A DNA stretch of 64,000 bases from Citrifermentans bremense R1 (GTDB lineage Bacteria > Desulfobacterota > Desulfuromonadia > Geobacterales > Geobacteraceae). The position numbers were made by a program, and so were the translations under genes. The DNA is taken from assembly GCF_000426865.1 (NCBI RefSeq), contig NZ_AUGE01000005.1, positions 186,001 to 250,000 on the forward strand, given 5' to 3'. This document shows, one piece after another, positions 1 to 10,200 of this stretch. Every line of letters starts with the position of its first letter. Within the stretch, counting starts at the first letter, position 1. The notes beneath the pieces were generated by a model that was not told the origin of the DNA, searched no databases, and was given only the letters and a program-made list of their open reading frames with translations.

Positions 1-1053
1 CACCCCCAGGCTTTCCAACTTCTGGGTGTGAAGCATCTGCTTTTCCAGCTTGATGCGCTCCTCCTCGGCGTGCTTGCGCTCGGCGATCTCGTTCTCCAAA
101 CGGGCGTGGCTCTCGGACAGTTCCCGTGTCCTCTCCTCCACCATGCGCTGCAGCAAGATGGGCTGGCGGGTGAGCCACCACGCGGTCAGCGCGGACAAGG
201 CGCCGAATAAGATCACCATAGCACCCTCGACGATTACGGTCCGCGACGAATGCCACTCCTCGACCGGCTCTACCGACAGGGTCCACTCTCCGTTGGGAAC
301 CGCTATCTTCTGACGGACCGGGTCATGCAACGCCCCGCCCTCCGACCAGAAGACGTCCCTGACACCGGTATCGGGATGAATGCGTGAAATCTGATAATGG
401 AAGGCGCCTTGCAGGATGGGAGAGAGGTTGGTGTTTTTGAAGAAATCGGCGGTGCGCAGGACGGCGATGCTGAATCCCCAGAACCGTTCCGGGCCGCCGT
501 TGTGGTCCCTGATGAAGACCGGGAGTCTCCCTATGGCAGCCTGTCCCCCCTGGATCAGTTGGAACGGGCCGGCAAGCGTGAGGGATTTGGTGCGCAAGGC
601 AAGGATCGCCTCCTTGTTGCGCTTGCTGTCCTGCAGTAGGTTGTGTCCCACCGCCTTCTCGTTGCCGGAAAGGGGGACCACCTGGGTGATGATGCCGTCG
701 GGGGCGAGTTGGAGGCAGCTGATGCCGTGGTAGAGCTTCAGCATCTCCCGGGCCAGTTTGGGAAAATTCTCGATGTTGCCGTGGCCTTGGCGGATGATGG
801 CGGCGAGTGCGTAGGTGGAGGAAAGCGAGAGGTTCAGGTTGTTCTGGATATCCTGGGCCACCTTCTGGCTCAGGTCGGTCACGGCGCGGCGTTTGCTCTC
901 TATGCGGTTGGTCTCGTAGAGCCAGATGGCGCCGGCGCTGACCAGCGACCCCACTAGGAAAGCAAGTAACGCCGCGCTCCAGACCCGCGCCAGATCCGAT
1001 CCTTTGACAGGTTCGTTATCGTTTTTGCTTCCTTTTGGCATCGAGTCCACCAT
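1..1053 (-). CDS. CHASE-type sensor histidine kinase, N-terminal part (cut by window edge)
   Basis: Reading the minus strand from the ATG at 1053 gives an open frame of 351 codons that leaves the window at base 1. The product has a membrane segment near residues 25-45 (AALLAFLVGSLVSAGAIWLY), an extracytoplasmic sensor region of about 230 residues resembling CHASE-type input domains, and a second membrane segment near residues 280-300. A coiled linker rich in Glu and Arg follows, then the start of a HisKA dimerisation helix (MLHTQKLESLGV), where the sequence stops. The catalytic His and ATPase domain lie outside the window. It sits 160 bases downstream of ehrS on the same strand and may be read from the Ehr transcript. 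The start is uncertain because a second ATG lies four codons downstream. The input ligand cannot be read from the sequence. Confidence 0.8.
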   Translation of the reverse strand, partial: MVDSMPKGSKNDNEPVKGSDLARVWSAALLAFLVGSLVSAGAIWLYETNRIESKRRAVTDLSQKVAQDIQNNLNLSLSSTYALAAIIRQGHGNIENFPKLAREMLKLYHGISCLQLAPDGIITQVVPLSGNEKAVGHNLLQDSKRNKEAILALRTKSLTLAGPFQLIQGGQAAIGRLPVFIRDHNGGPERFWGFSIAVLRTADFFKNTNLSPILQGAFHYQISRIHPDTGVRDVFWSEGGALHDPVRQKIAVPNGEWTLSVEPVEEWHSSRTVIVEGAMVILFGALSALTAWWLTRQPILLQRMVEERTRELSESHARLENEIAERKHAEEERIKLEKQMLHTQKLESLGV

Positions 1054-1213
1054 CGCTCAGGACCCCGCCGCCGCGACCGTTCAAGATCGCAACGAGTTGG
1101 CGTCCCTTAGATTTGAGACGCTAAAGGGCTGTTCTGGCGGGGTATCGTACTGCAGGACGCCTGGAAAGTCAAAAAGAAGAAGCTGTTGCGAAAAACGACG
1201 ACGGATTTCTCGC

Positions 1214-1972
1214 CTATGGCATCCGGTCCAAAAGCCTGAGGAGCCCATCCAGGATGGTGACCGGGTGCGGCGGGCAACCGGGGATGTAGAGGTCGACCGG
1301 CAGCATCCCCTCGACGCCGTCGTGCGCCTCCGGCGAACCCCGGAAGGGGCCTCCGCTGATGGCGCAGGCGCCGCACGCCACAACCAGCTTCGGCGCCGGT
1401 ATCGCCTCGTAGGTCAAGAGGAGCGCCTCCCGCATATGCTCGGTGACAGGTCCGGTGACCCAGAGGCCGTCGGCGTGCCTCGGGGAGGCGACGAACTGGA
1501 TGCCGAAGCGCCCCATGTCCCATCCGATGGTGGAGAGGACGTTGGTGTCGGCCTCGCAGGCGTTGCACCCGCCGGCTACAACGGAGCGGAACTTGAGCGA
1601 GCGGCCGAAAAGCGAGAGCATCTTCTTTTCCAGCGCCTGAGCCAGCCGGCGCTCGTCCCCGGGCCTCACCACCAGCTCCTCCCGGTGGTTGGCGGCCAGC
1701 CTCGCGTCCGGGGTGTGGGTGATGGCGCCTTGGGGGCAGGCCCGGGAGCATTCGGGGCAGAAAAGGCATTTGCCCAGATCCAGCGAAAGGTCGGGCTGGC
1801 ACTCGAGTGCTTCGACCGGGCAGGCATCGGCGCAGGCCCGGCACTCCTTCGGGCAGAGGTCGGCCTTTATCTCTGGGTAGCCGCGGAAACGCTCCGGCAG
1901 CGGGAGCGGTTCCCTGGGGTAAGCCATGGTCCGGTGCCCCTGTTTGCAGCGTGCGATGATGGCCTTGAACAT
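1214..1972 (-). CDS. ehrS: Ehr complex small subunit: 2[4Fe-4S] ferredoxin fused to NuoB/HycG-like subunit
   Basis: The 252-residue protein fuses two parts that are separate in hydrogenase-4 (HyfH and HyfI). Residues about 38-80 form a ferredoxin domain with two cysteine clusters (CRACADACP and CLFCPECSRACP). The rest is a NuoB / Ni-Fe hydrogenase small-subunit fold with GGCNACE, ACGAC and PGCPP, the expected ligands of the proximal [4Fe-4S] cluster. All of these Cys are intact. By family knowledge it would pass electrons between a soluble donor and the large subunit on the cytoplasmic face of the membrane complex. AGGAG lies 7 bases before the ATG. It is the last gene of the minus-strand Ehr operon. 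The symbol follows the naming I recall for Geobacter Ech-hydrogenase-related complexes. Confidence 0.85.
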   Translation of the reverse strand: MFKAIIARCKQGHRTMAYPREPLPLPERFRGYPEIKADLCPKECRACADACPVEALECQPDLSLDLGKCLFCPECSRACPQGAITHTPDARLAANHREELVVRPGDERRLAQALEKKMLSLFGRSLKFRSVVAGGCNACEADTNVLSTIGWDMGRFGIQFVASPRHADGLWVTGPVTEHMREALLLTYEAIPAPKLVVACGACAISGGPFRGSPEAHDGVEGMLPVDLYIPGCPPHPVTILDGLLRLLDRMP

Positions 1973-2032
1973 GATGCAACTCCTGTTTGATCTCCGGCTC
2001 CGCGCCTTAGCCGCGCGGCGCGGGAGAGGTCT

Positions 2033-3540
2033 CTAAAGGTCGAACCCGCAGTAAGAGAGGTTGAAGCTCTTGTTGCAGAGCGGAAAGTCGGAGATCTGCC
2101 CCCCGCGCAGCGCCATGGCGAGGCCGCTCCAGTTGTGGAAGGAGGGGTCGGTGATCTTGTAGCGCTGGAATTGCCCGCTCCCGTCGGTGAGGGCTACGTG
2201 GCAGACCTCGCCGCGCCATCCCTCGACCAGGGCCAACGCCATCCGGTTTTCACCCAGCTGCGCCGCCGGCGAGACGATGCTTCCCCCCGGAAGCTGCGCC
2301 AGCTGCTCCTCTATGAAATGGAGCGACTTCTCGATCTCCAGCCAGCGCACCAGGGTGCGGGCATAAACGTCCCCCCCCTTGGCGGTCTCCACCGGGAGCT
2401 GCGTCACGTTGTAGATGCCGAAGGGGTGATCCCGGCGGATGTCGCGGTTGAGCCCGCTGGCACGCGCCGCCGGCCCGACGAGGCCTAGATCGAGCGCGTC
2501 CTTTTCGCTCACCACCCCGGTCCCTTCCAGCCTCCCCATCACCGAGGGGCTGTCCCAGAGGAGCTCCACCGCGTTGGTCACCTCGCGGCGCGCCACGTCT
2601 ATCCTCTTCCTCAGCTTGTCCGCCAGTTCCCTTCCCACGTCGAACTGGACCCCGCCCGGGGTGACCAGGCCGCGCCCGAAGCGGCTGCCGCAAAGCTCGG
2701 CGCTCATGTTCAGGAAGTCGCCGCGGATCCTGCCGCAGAAGGAAGCGGTGGGAAGGTAGCCGACGTCGCCGGCTATGGCCCCGAGGTCGCCGGTGTGGTT
2801 CGCCAGCCGCTCCAATTCCAGCGCTATGCCGCGTATCGCCTCGGCCTTGGCCGGCACCCGCGCGCCGCAAAGGGCCTCGACAACCATGGCGTAGGCGGTG
2901 CCGTGGCCGATGGTGGTGTCCCCGGCGACCGCCTCCATGCACTTGAGGGTGCGCAGACCGGGGCGCCCGAGCACCATGCGCTCGACGGCGCGGTGCTGGT
3001 AGCCCAGCGAGATCTCCAGGTGCATCACCTCCTCGCCGAAGCACTGGAAGCGGAAATGCCCCGGCTCGATGATCCCCGCATGCACCGGCCCCACCGCGAC
3101 CTCGTGCACCTCGTCTCCCGCCACGCGGTAGAAATCCATGATGCCGGCTTTTTCGGGAGCCTTCGGGGGCACCGCCGGAAGCGAGGCAAGCTGTGTCTCG
3201 AACCGGACCGGCTTCAGCCAGGGATGCCCCTCAAAGCTGATGCCGAACTGCTCGGCGATCTCGCGCTCGAACAGGTGCAGTTGGGGGACAGCCTCAACCA
3301 GCGAGGGGAAGCTGTTGCCGGTGACGGCGGTGCTCATGATACCTAGCGCCGCGTGGGTTTTGAAGGAAAGGATGCAGTAAAGCCGGACGGCGTCAGCCTC
3401 CGCAGCACCGAAGTAGGAAACCACCCGCCATCCCCCGTCGATCGCGGAGATAAGCGTCTCGCAGAACCTTTCGCCCGAGTGCTCCGGTATTTCCTCGCGA
3501 CTGACTGCGCTTCCGTTTTGAGTAAAAAGGAGCCCCGGCG

Positions 3541-3544
<4 letters not shown>
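2033..3544 (-). CDS. ehrL: Ehr complex large subunit: NuoC-NuoD/HycE-like fusion without Ni-Fe cysteines
   Basis: The 503-residue protein begins with a NuoC-like domain (EREIAEQFGISFEGHPWL, residues about 93-110) followed by a HycE/NuoD-like large-subunit domain (GPVHAGIIEPGHFRF, GYQHRAVERM). Catalytic group 4 hydrogenases carry CGIC near the start of this domain and DPCxxC at the end. Here the first position reads VAGDTTIGH (residues 206-214), with Ala and Thr at the ligand places, and the C-terminus reads SFNLSYCGFDL, with the ligand places Ser and Gly. The Ni-Fe site is therefore absent, as in NuoD and Ehr proteins. The gene overlaps the end of ehrD by four bases (ATGA). The likely role is as the quinone- or redox-facing core subunit, and not in H2 chemistry. 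Confidence 0.85.
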
Positions 3545-4974
<1,430 letters not shown>

Positions 4975-4978
4975 GTCG

Positions 4979-5620
4979 TTATTCCTCCCTGAGCGCGCTG
5001 AGCCTCGAGGTGTCGATGCTCGAGAATTCGCGGCTTATGTGATTGATGACGATCCCCATGACGAAGATGCCGACCAGAAGGTCCAAAAGCGCCCCCGCCT
5101 CGACCATGACCGGCATGGCGTCGGCCAGAAGCAGGCCAAAGAGGAAGATCCCGTTCTCCATGAGGAGGTACCCCAAGACCTGCGAGATCGCCTTGCGCCT
5201 TCCCATGAGGACCAGGAACCCGCACATGAGGGTCGCCAGCGACGCCGGGACCACCAATAGCCCCGAGTGCTCCGGGGCCAGCGGCAGCTTCGCCGCGAAG
5301 ATGAAGGCGAGCGTGGTGAAGAGCGCTCCCAAAACCAGCGAGGGGATGTAGCCGATGAAGGGCTGGAACTCGCGCTCGATCTCGGCCCTCTTGATGGCCC
5401 GGATGATCAGGAACGGGATCAGCGCCCCCTTGACCAGCACGATGCTCACCACGATGAAGGCGAGGTGCCAGGAGAAGGGATGCACCAGCGCCGGGAGGAC
5501 GCCCAAGAGCACCCCCTGCAGCGCCACGGAGCGCACGGAGAAGTTGAGCCTGCTGGTCCCGAGGACGGCGAAGTTCAAAAGCAGGCAGAGCACCAGGAAT
5601 TGGTCGGCCAGGGAGTTCAT
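4979..5620 (-). CDS. ehrC: Ehr complex HyfE-like membrane subunit
   Basis: This is a 213-residue membrane protein with about six or seven helices and a HyfE-like (NuoK-related) organisation. The region LLMENGIFLFGLLLADAMPV (about residues 150-170) carries the acidic residue in a helix that is typical of NuoK/MrpC proteins, and the C-terminal segment LLVGIFVMGIVINHI follows. It lies four bases after the ehrB stop and four bases before ehrD, which argues for one transcript and translational coupling. By family knowledge it helps couple the hydrophilic arm to the antiporter subunits. HyfE is a loosely conserved family, so the call rests partly on gene order. Confidence 0.8.
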   Translation of the reverse strand: MNSLADQFLVLCLLLNFAVLGTSRLNFSVRSVALQGVLLGVLPALVHPFSWHLAFIVVSIVLVKGALIPFLIIRAIKRAEIEREFQPFIGYIPSLVLGALFTTLAFIFAAKLPLAPEHSGLLVVPASLATLMCGFLVLMGRRKAISQVLGYLLMENGIFLFGLLLADAMPVMVEAGALLDLLVGIFVMGIVINHISREFSSIDTSRLSALREE

Positions 5621-5624
5621 CGGG

Positions 5625-6533
5625 TCACCTCACTACCAGAACCAGGGAAAAGGCGGTCAGTATCATGGCCGCTACCAGAAGCTGCGGCACGCGGATCAGC
5701 CTCAGGCGCGCCATCACCGATTCCACCACCCCGATGGCGACGGCCAGAACCAGCATGGAGAGCGCGAAAAGGGCCCAGTCGACAAAGGCGTTCCCCGAGG
5801 CGAAAGGGACGGCGATGTTCACGAAGAGCGCGCCCAGCAGGTAGAGCTTCAAGGCGGCGCCGTAAAGGATGCAGCCGAAATAGGGGCCGCTGTGGTCCAG
5901 CACCATCACCTCGTGGATCATGGTGAGTTCCAGGTGGGTGTTGGGGTCGTCGAACGGTATGCGGCAGTTCTCCGCCAAAAGGACCACGAAGAGCCCCGCC
6001 AGAAGCAGTATCAGGGAGGCGCCGGCGGCAACCCAGACCGGAGAGGTGACGTGGTTCAGCATGGGCGTAAGGCTCATGGTCCCGGAGAGCCTGGTCAGCG
6101 TGATCAGGGCGAAGAAGAGCGCCGGTTCGGCGAGGCAGGAGAAGGTGACCTCGCGGGCCGCCCCCATCCCCTCGAAGCTGGAGCCGGTATCGAGGGCGGC
6201 CACCGTGGTGAAGAAGCGCCCCAGGGCGAAGAGATAGGCGAAGAGGATCATGTCCCCCTCGAAGGAGACCGGGGCGGCGTGTTTGCCGAGCGGCACCAAA
6301 AGCGCCGCGAAGAGGGTCGCCGCCAGGGTGACCGCCGGGCCGGCTTTGAAAATCCAGGTGGTGGTGTCGGAAATGACCACCCCCTTGCGCATCAGCCGCG
6401 ACAGGTCGTAGTAGGGCTGCAGGAACGGGGCCCCCACCCTGCCGGCGAAGGCCGCCTTGGTCTTGCCGATCACCCCCAAAAGCAGCGGGGGCATGGCCAG
6501 GACCAGCACCATATGGAAGAGCGTGTCGATCAT
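5625..6533 (-). CDS. ehrB: Ehr complex HyfC/NuoH-like membrane subunit
   Basis: The 302-residue protein matches the NuoH / HycD / HyfC family, the membrane anchor for the large and small subunits. Visible hallmarks are a first helix, then GAPFLQPYYDLSRLMRKG (about residues 33-50), the acidic loop AENCRIPFDDPNTHLELTMI near residues 195-215 that lines the quinone or E-channel entrance, and eight predicted helices. It lies 21 bases after the ehrA1 stop and four before ehrC. In complex I this subunit links quinone chemistry to ion pumping. The same role is inferred here. Confidence 0.87.
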   Translation of the reverse strand: MIDTLFHMVLVLAMPPLLLGVIGKTKAAFAGRVGAPFLQPYYDLSRLMRKGVVISDTTTWIFKAGPAVTLAATLFAALLVPLGKHAAPVSFEGDMILFAYLFALGRFFTTVAALDTGSSFEGMGAAREVTFSCLAEPALFFALITLTRLSGTMSLTPMLNHVTSPVWVAAGASLILLLAGLFVVLLAENCRIPFDDPNTHLELTMIHEVMVLDHSGPYFGCILYGAALKLYLLGALFVNIAVPFASGNAFVDWALFALSMLVLAVAIGVVESVMARLRLIRVPQLLVAAMILTAFSLVLVVR

Positions 6534-6554
6534 GTCGAGTCTCCTGAAGCTAAA

Positions 6555-8534
6555 TTAATGCACCCACAGCATCAGCAGTAACAGCGTGGCGAAGATGTAG
6601 AGGATGTAGACGTGCACCTCGCCGTGCTGCAGGCGCCGCACGAAGGCGAAGCCCACGCCTATGATGCTTATCGTGGGGAGCACGATGCGCTGCAGCACGG
6701 TCTCCTCGGGTGCATAGCTCAGCTTCGTTGCAGCCGGCGCCACCCCGGCCACCTTGCCGGCGCTGATGCGCGAGCGTACCAGCGTCGAGGCAAGTGAGCC
6801 GAACAGGGCACCGAAGGAACTCCCGCTGTACTGCATGCTGGCAGCCGGGCGAATGTAGCCGCACCCCCAGGTCGGGCCGGCGCCGGCGGGGACCGCTTTC
6901 GCCCTTCCCTTGAGGAAGAGAAACAGGGCCGCGGAGAGGACCAGCAGGCTCCCTCCGGCAACCGCGAACCACGCAGGCGCCACCGGAAGCGCCACGGCGT
7001 CCGCGCCGGGACCGGCGAGCGCCGCGAGCGCCGGGTTCACCAGCGCGAGGAAAAGCTGCGGGAACAACCCGCCGGCCAAAGCGAGCAGGGCCAAAAGCCC
7101 CATCGGGGCGAGCATGCTGAAGGGGGCCTCGTGGCTGCGGGCGGAGCCATCGGTGCGCGGGGCGCCCAAAAAGGCGATGCCGTAGAGCTTCACGAAGCTG
7201 ATCACGGCGACGCCGCCGACAAGCGCCAGCACCGGCGCCCCCAGCGCAAGGTACGGCGCCCCCGCCTGCGCCTCTGAGAAGAAGCCCAAGTACAGGAGCA
7301 TTTCGCTGGCAAAGCCGTTGAAGGGGGGAAGTCCGCAGATGGCGACGGCCCCGCAAAGCGAGAGGAAGGCGGTCCGGGGCATGCGCTTGGCGAGCCCCCC
7401 CATCCGGTCCAACTCGCGGGTGCCGGCGGCATGGATCACGCTCCCGGCCGAGAAGAAGAGAAGCGGCTTGAAGATGGCGTGGTTCAGGACGTGGAAAAGC
7501 GCCGCGGCGAGCCCCAGGTAGGCGAGCAGGCGGTTGCCGCTTGCCGCGGCGAGAAGGTAGACGCCGATCCCGGTGCAGATGATCCCCAGGTTCTCGATGC
7601 TGCTGTAGGCCAAAAGCCGCTTGATGTCCTTCTGCGCCGAGGCGATGCAGATACCCATCAGGGCCGAGGTGAGGCCTGCGGCGGTGAGGAGCGCGCCCCA
7701 CCACAAGGGAGGATGGGGGAAGAAGGAGATGACCCGCAAGAGCCCGTAGATGCCGACCTTCAGCATCACCCCGGAGAGAAGCGCGGATACGTGGCTCGGG
7801 GCGTTGGCGTGGGCGGAGGGGAGCCAGATGTGCAGCGGCATGAGCCCGGCCTTGGAGCCGAAGCCGCCGAGTGCCGCGCAAAAAATAAGGGTCGAGAGCC
7901 CGGCAGTTACCTGCAAAGAGCCGGCGGCGGGGAACTGGAAGGCGCCGGTGGAGAAAAAGAGCGTGGAGAAAAGAACCATCAGCGCCCCCGCCCCCAGGTG
8001 GCTCGCCACCAGGTACACCGTCCCCGCTCCCCTCACTTCCTCCTCGGCGTGCTCAGCCACCAGCAGGAAATAACCGGAGACGGCCATCACCTCCCAGGCG
8101 ATGAGAAAGAGCGCGCCGTTTCGGGCGACCACCACCAGCGCCATGGCGCAGGCCAGGAGCCCATAGAAGAAGGTGACGCTCCGCTCCGATGCGCGGCGCT
8201 CAACTGCAGGCCAGTAACCAAGGGCATAGAGGGCGCCTGCCGGAAAGACAAGGAAAATGGGGATCAGGAAGAATGCAGAGAGAGGGTCTAGAGCGATTTC
8301 GCAAGGGCCGAAAGGGAGGTTCCAGTTGAGGGTAAAGCTTGATGTTTGCCGCCAGAAGAGGAGATAGACCAGCGACGGTAAAGCAATCAGCGACGAGAGT
8401 AGCGCGGCTGCCGAGGCCAATCGCTGTCCCAGCGGGCCATGCCTCAGCAACAGGCCGGGAAGGCCGGAACAGCCGGCAAGGGTTATGGCGCAGAGGACCA
8501 AGACGGCGGGGTCCCGCAACATGTCAAAAAGCAT
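6555..8534 (-). CDS. ehrA: Ehr complex HyfB/NuoL-like antiporter subunit, copy 1
   Basis: This protein of about 659 residues has the NuoL/HyfB antiporter fold with around 16 helices. Motifs include AWEVMAVSGYFLLVAEHAEE (conserved Glu), MPLHIWLPSAHANAPSHVS, KRLLAYSSIENLGII and FKPLLFFSAGSVIHA. An upstream in-frame GTG at 8561 would add nine residues, but AAAGGA sits eight bases before the ATG at 8534, which I prefer. It is the first gene of the operon ehrA1-B-C-D-L-S. A second copy of similar size lies at 11474-13474. The gene is divergent from the cytochrome/NrfD module. Confidence 0.87.
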   Translation of the reverse strand: MLFDMLRDPAVLVLCAITLAGCSGLPGLLLRHGPLGQRLASAAALLSSLIALPSLVYLLFWRQTSSFTLNWNLPFGPCEIALDPLSAFFLIPIFLVFPAGALYALGYWPAVERRASERSVTFFYGLLACAMALVVVARNGALFLIAWEVMAVSGYFLLVAEHAEEEVRGAGTVYLVASHLGAGALMVLFSTLFFSTGAFQFPAAGSLQVTAGLSTLIFCAALGGFGSKAGLMPLHIWLPSAHANAPSHVSALLSGVMLKVGIYGLLRVISFFPHPPLWWGALLTAAGLTSALMGICIASAQKDIKRLLAYSSIENLGIICTGIGVYLLAAASGNRLLAYLGLAAALFHVLNHAIFKPLLFFSAGSVIHAAGTRELDRMGGLAKRMPRTAFLSLCGAVAICGLPPFNGFASEMLLYLGFFSEAQAGAPYLALGAPVLALVGGVAVISFVKLYGIAFLGAPRTDGSARSHEAPFSMLAPMGLLALLALAGGLFPQLFLALVNPALAALAGPGADAVALPVAPAWFAVAGGSLLVLSAALFLFLKGRAKAVPAGAGPTWGCGYIRPAASMQYSGSSFGALFGSLASTLVRSRISAGKVAGVAPAATKLSYAPEETVLQRIVLPTISIIGVGFAFVRRLQHGEVHVYILYIFATLLLLMLWVH

Positions 8535-8942
8535 AGCCAATCCTTTCGAACGGATCGTCACGCCGCTCCCTTAGGAGCAGGATTCTCTCATCAAGTTTCA
8601 ACCTCTCCGACGGGCTGAGCCCGGACCGGAAAAGGGGAGCGAAAAAGTTGCTGCGTGACTGCGGTAGGTTGCACGGCGCGGAGCGCGCCGGTAGCGGTCT
8701 AAGGGGGACCGAGAGGCTCAACATACTCCGTGGAAACGGATTTGTCAAAAAAAGATTTCTAATGATATACGGCCGGATAGAACAATACTGTAAGGGAATA
8801 TGCCTCAAGTTACTTGTTTTAATGCCGACAACAGTTATCATTAAAGTCAGAGTGTCTCCATCTTGCGAACAGCGTTATATACTGCGATTTTCCCATGCCT
8901 CGATGGCACGGAAGGTTCCCAGACAAATATGGAGGAGTATCG
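8535..8942. promoter_or_regulatory. Divergent intergenic region between ehrA1 and the cytochrome/NrfD module
   Basis: These 408 bases separate two divergent operons and must hold both promoters. On the plus strand TTGTCA (8742-8747) is followed after 18 bases by TATACG, a weak sigma-70-like candidate, and TATCAT near 8836 and TATACT near 8878 are alternatives. A small GCTCC/GGAGC hairpin lies at 8565-8578 in the ehrA1 leader. GGAGG at 8931-8935 precedes the GTG start of the cytochrome gene. I saw no clear sigma-54 site and no GEMM riboswitch signature. Confidence 0.4.
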
Positions 8943-9419
8943 GTGAAGAATCATGTTTGGCGTCCCCTCTACGTGGTGCTGGCGGTAGTGGCCCTGGTGC
9001 TGTTGGCCAGGAAGGTCCTGGTCCCGGCCGACTTCGGCGTCGGGCCGCGCGGGTACATGTACGGCTGGCACCGCCCCAGCAATGAGCAGCAGTGGAAAGA
9101 GGTCAAGGTGAAGTACAGGACCGCGAGCTTCTGCATGGAGTGCCACCGGGACAAGTACGACGAGATGAAGGAGTCCCCGCACCGCAACATCAACTGCGAG
9201 AACTGCCACGGCGCGGCCCTGAACCACCCGGACGATCCCCGCTACCTCACCATCGACCGCAGCCGCGAGCTCTGCGCCCGCTGCCACACCCGCCTCCCCT
9301 ACCCCACCAGCAGCCGCGGTGTCATGAAAGGGGTCGATCCGAAGACGCACCACGTGGGCCTTGACTGCGTCACCTGCCATTGGCCGCACGACCCGAGGAA
9401 GGAGGGGCACCAGAGATGA
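8943..9419 (+). CDS. Membrane-anchored tetraheme cytochrome c
   Basis: Starting from the GTG at 8943, preceded by GGAGG seven bases upstream, the protein has 158 residues. One uncleaved N-terminal membrane helix (PLYVVLAVVALVLLARKVLV) is followed by four c-type heme motifs: CMECH (residue 64), CENCH (85), CARCH (111) and CVTCH (142). Extra His residues near 80, 95 and 138 could act as distal ligands. The stop codon overlaps the ATG of the Fe-S protein gene (ATGA), so the two are coupled. With the ferredoxin and NrfD partners it forms a quinone-linked periplasmic electron-transfer module like those in Geobacter Cbc or Nrf-type complexes. A longer start at 8895 is possible but has no ribosome site. 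Confidence 0.87.
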   Translation: MKNHVWRPLYVVLAVVALVLLARKVLVPADFGVGPRGYMYGWHRPSNEQQWKEVKVKYRTASFCMECHRDKYDEMKESPHRNINCENCHGAALNHPDDPRYLTIDRSRELCARCHTRLPYPTSSRGVMKGVDPKTHHVGLDCVTCHWPHDPRKEGHQR

Positions 9420-10198
9420 TCGACAGAAGAACTTTTTGCAAGAACACGCTGCTCATCGCCGGGGGCCTCGCACTCCCTCTCTCGGCGCTGGAACTCTTCG
9501 ACCCGAAGCGGCTTTTGGCCGAGAAGGATCAGAAAGGGGCGCGCTGGGTCTTCCTGGTGGACACCCGCAAGTGCGTAGGCTGCGGCTTCTGCGTCAAGGG
9601 GTGCAAGGTGGAGAACGAGGTTCCCTACGACGCCAACGTGACCCGAACCTGGGTGGAGCGCTACCTGGTCACCAGTGACGGCAAGACCCACATCGACTCC
9701 CCCAAGGGGGCGCGCGACGGGTTCCCAAGGAAGGAGATCGAGATCGGGCACGGGAAGTTGGAGGAGATCCGCGACGAGGATATCGAGAAGGCCTTCTTCG
9801 TCCCCAAGCTCTGCAACCAGTGCGACAATCCCCCCTGCGTCCAGGTCTGCCCGGTGGGGGCGACCTACCAGACCGAGGACGGGGTGGTGCTGGTGGACCG
9901 TAGCTGGTGCATCGGCTGCGGCTACTGCATCATGGGTTGCCCGTACGGGGTCCGCTTCTTCCATCCGGTGCACCACGTGGCGGACAAGTGCAACTTCTGC
10001 TACCACCGGATCAGCAAGGGGATGCAGACCGCCTGCGTGGATAGCTGCGCCTTCGGGGCCAGGCGCATCGGGAACCTCAGGGACCCCGAGGACCCGGTCA
10101 CCAAGGTGATCATGACCGAGCGGGTCAACGTGCTCAAAGAGGAGTACGGCACCAAGCCGCAGGTCTTCTACCTGGGGCTTTCCAAGGAGGTGAAGTAG
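9416..10198 (+). CDS. Periplasmic ferredoxin-like Fe-S protein, NrfC/HybA family
   Basis: The 260-residue protein starts at the ATG overlapping the cytochrome stop. It opens with RRTFCKNTLLIAGGLALPLSA, a twin-arginine-type export signal. Four cysteine clusters follow in NrfC/DmsB order: CVGCGFCVKGC, CNQCDNPPCVQVCP, CIGCGYCIMGCP, and CNFCYHR with CVDSC. They suit four [4Fe-4S] centres. By family knowledge it carries electrons between a periplasmic redox partner (here the tetraheme cytochrome) and the NrfD quinone subunit encoded next. Only two bases separate it from the NrfD gene. Confidence 0.9.
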   Translation: MIDRRTFCKNTLLIAGGLALPLSALELFDPKRLLAEKDQKGARWVFLVDTRKCVGCGFCVKGCKVENEVPYDANVTRTWVERYLVTSDGKTHIDSPKGARDGFPRKEIEIGHGKLEEIRDEDIEKAFFVPKLCNQCDNPPCVQVCPVGATYQTEDGVVLVDRSWCIGCGYCIMGCPYGVRFFHPVHHVADKCNFCYHRISKGMQTACVDSCAFGARRIGNLRDPEDPVTKVIMTERVNVLKEEYGTKPQVFYLGLSKEVK

Positions 10199-10200
10199 CC

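Noticed and set aside
926-1990. 354-codon plus-strand reading frame
   Set aside because: It covers the ehrS gene and the kinase start in antisense and has no ribosome site or domain.
8892-8910. Sigma-54 promoter (TGGCACGGAAGG) before the cytochrome gene
   Set aside because: The -24 part fits but there is no GC at the -12 position ten bases later, and it lies too close to the start codon.
8535-8942. GEMM-type cyclic dinucleotide riboswitch before the cytochrome gene
   Set aside because: The expected GCACAGGGCAAACC and ACGCAAAGC signatures are absent here and in the imcH leader.
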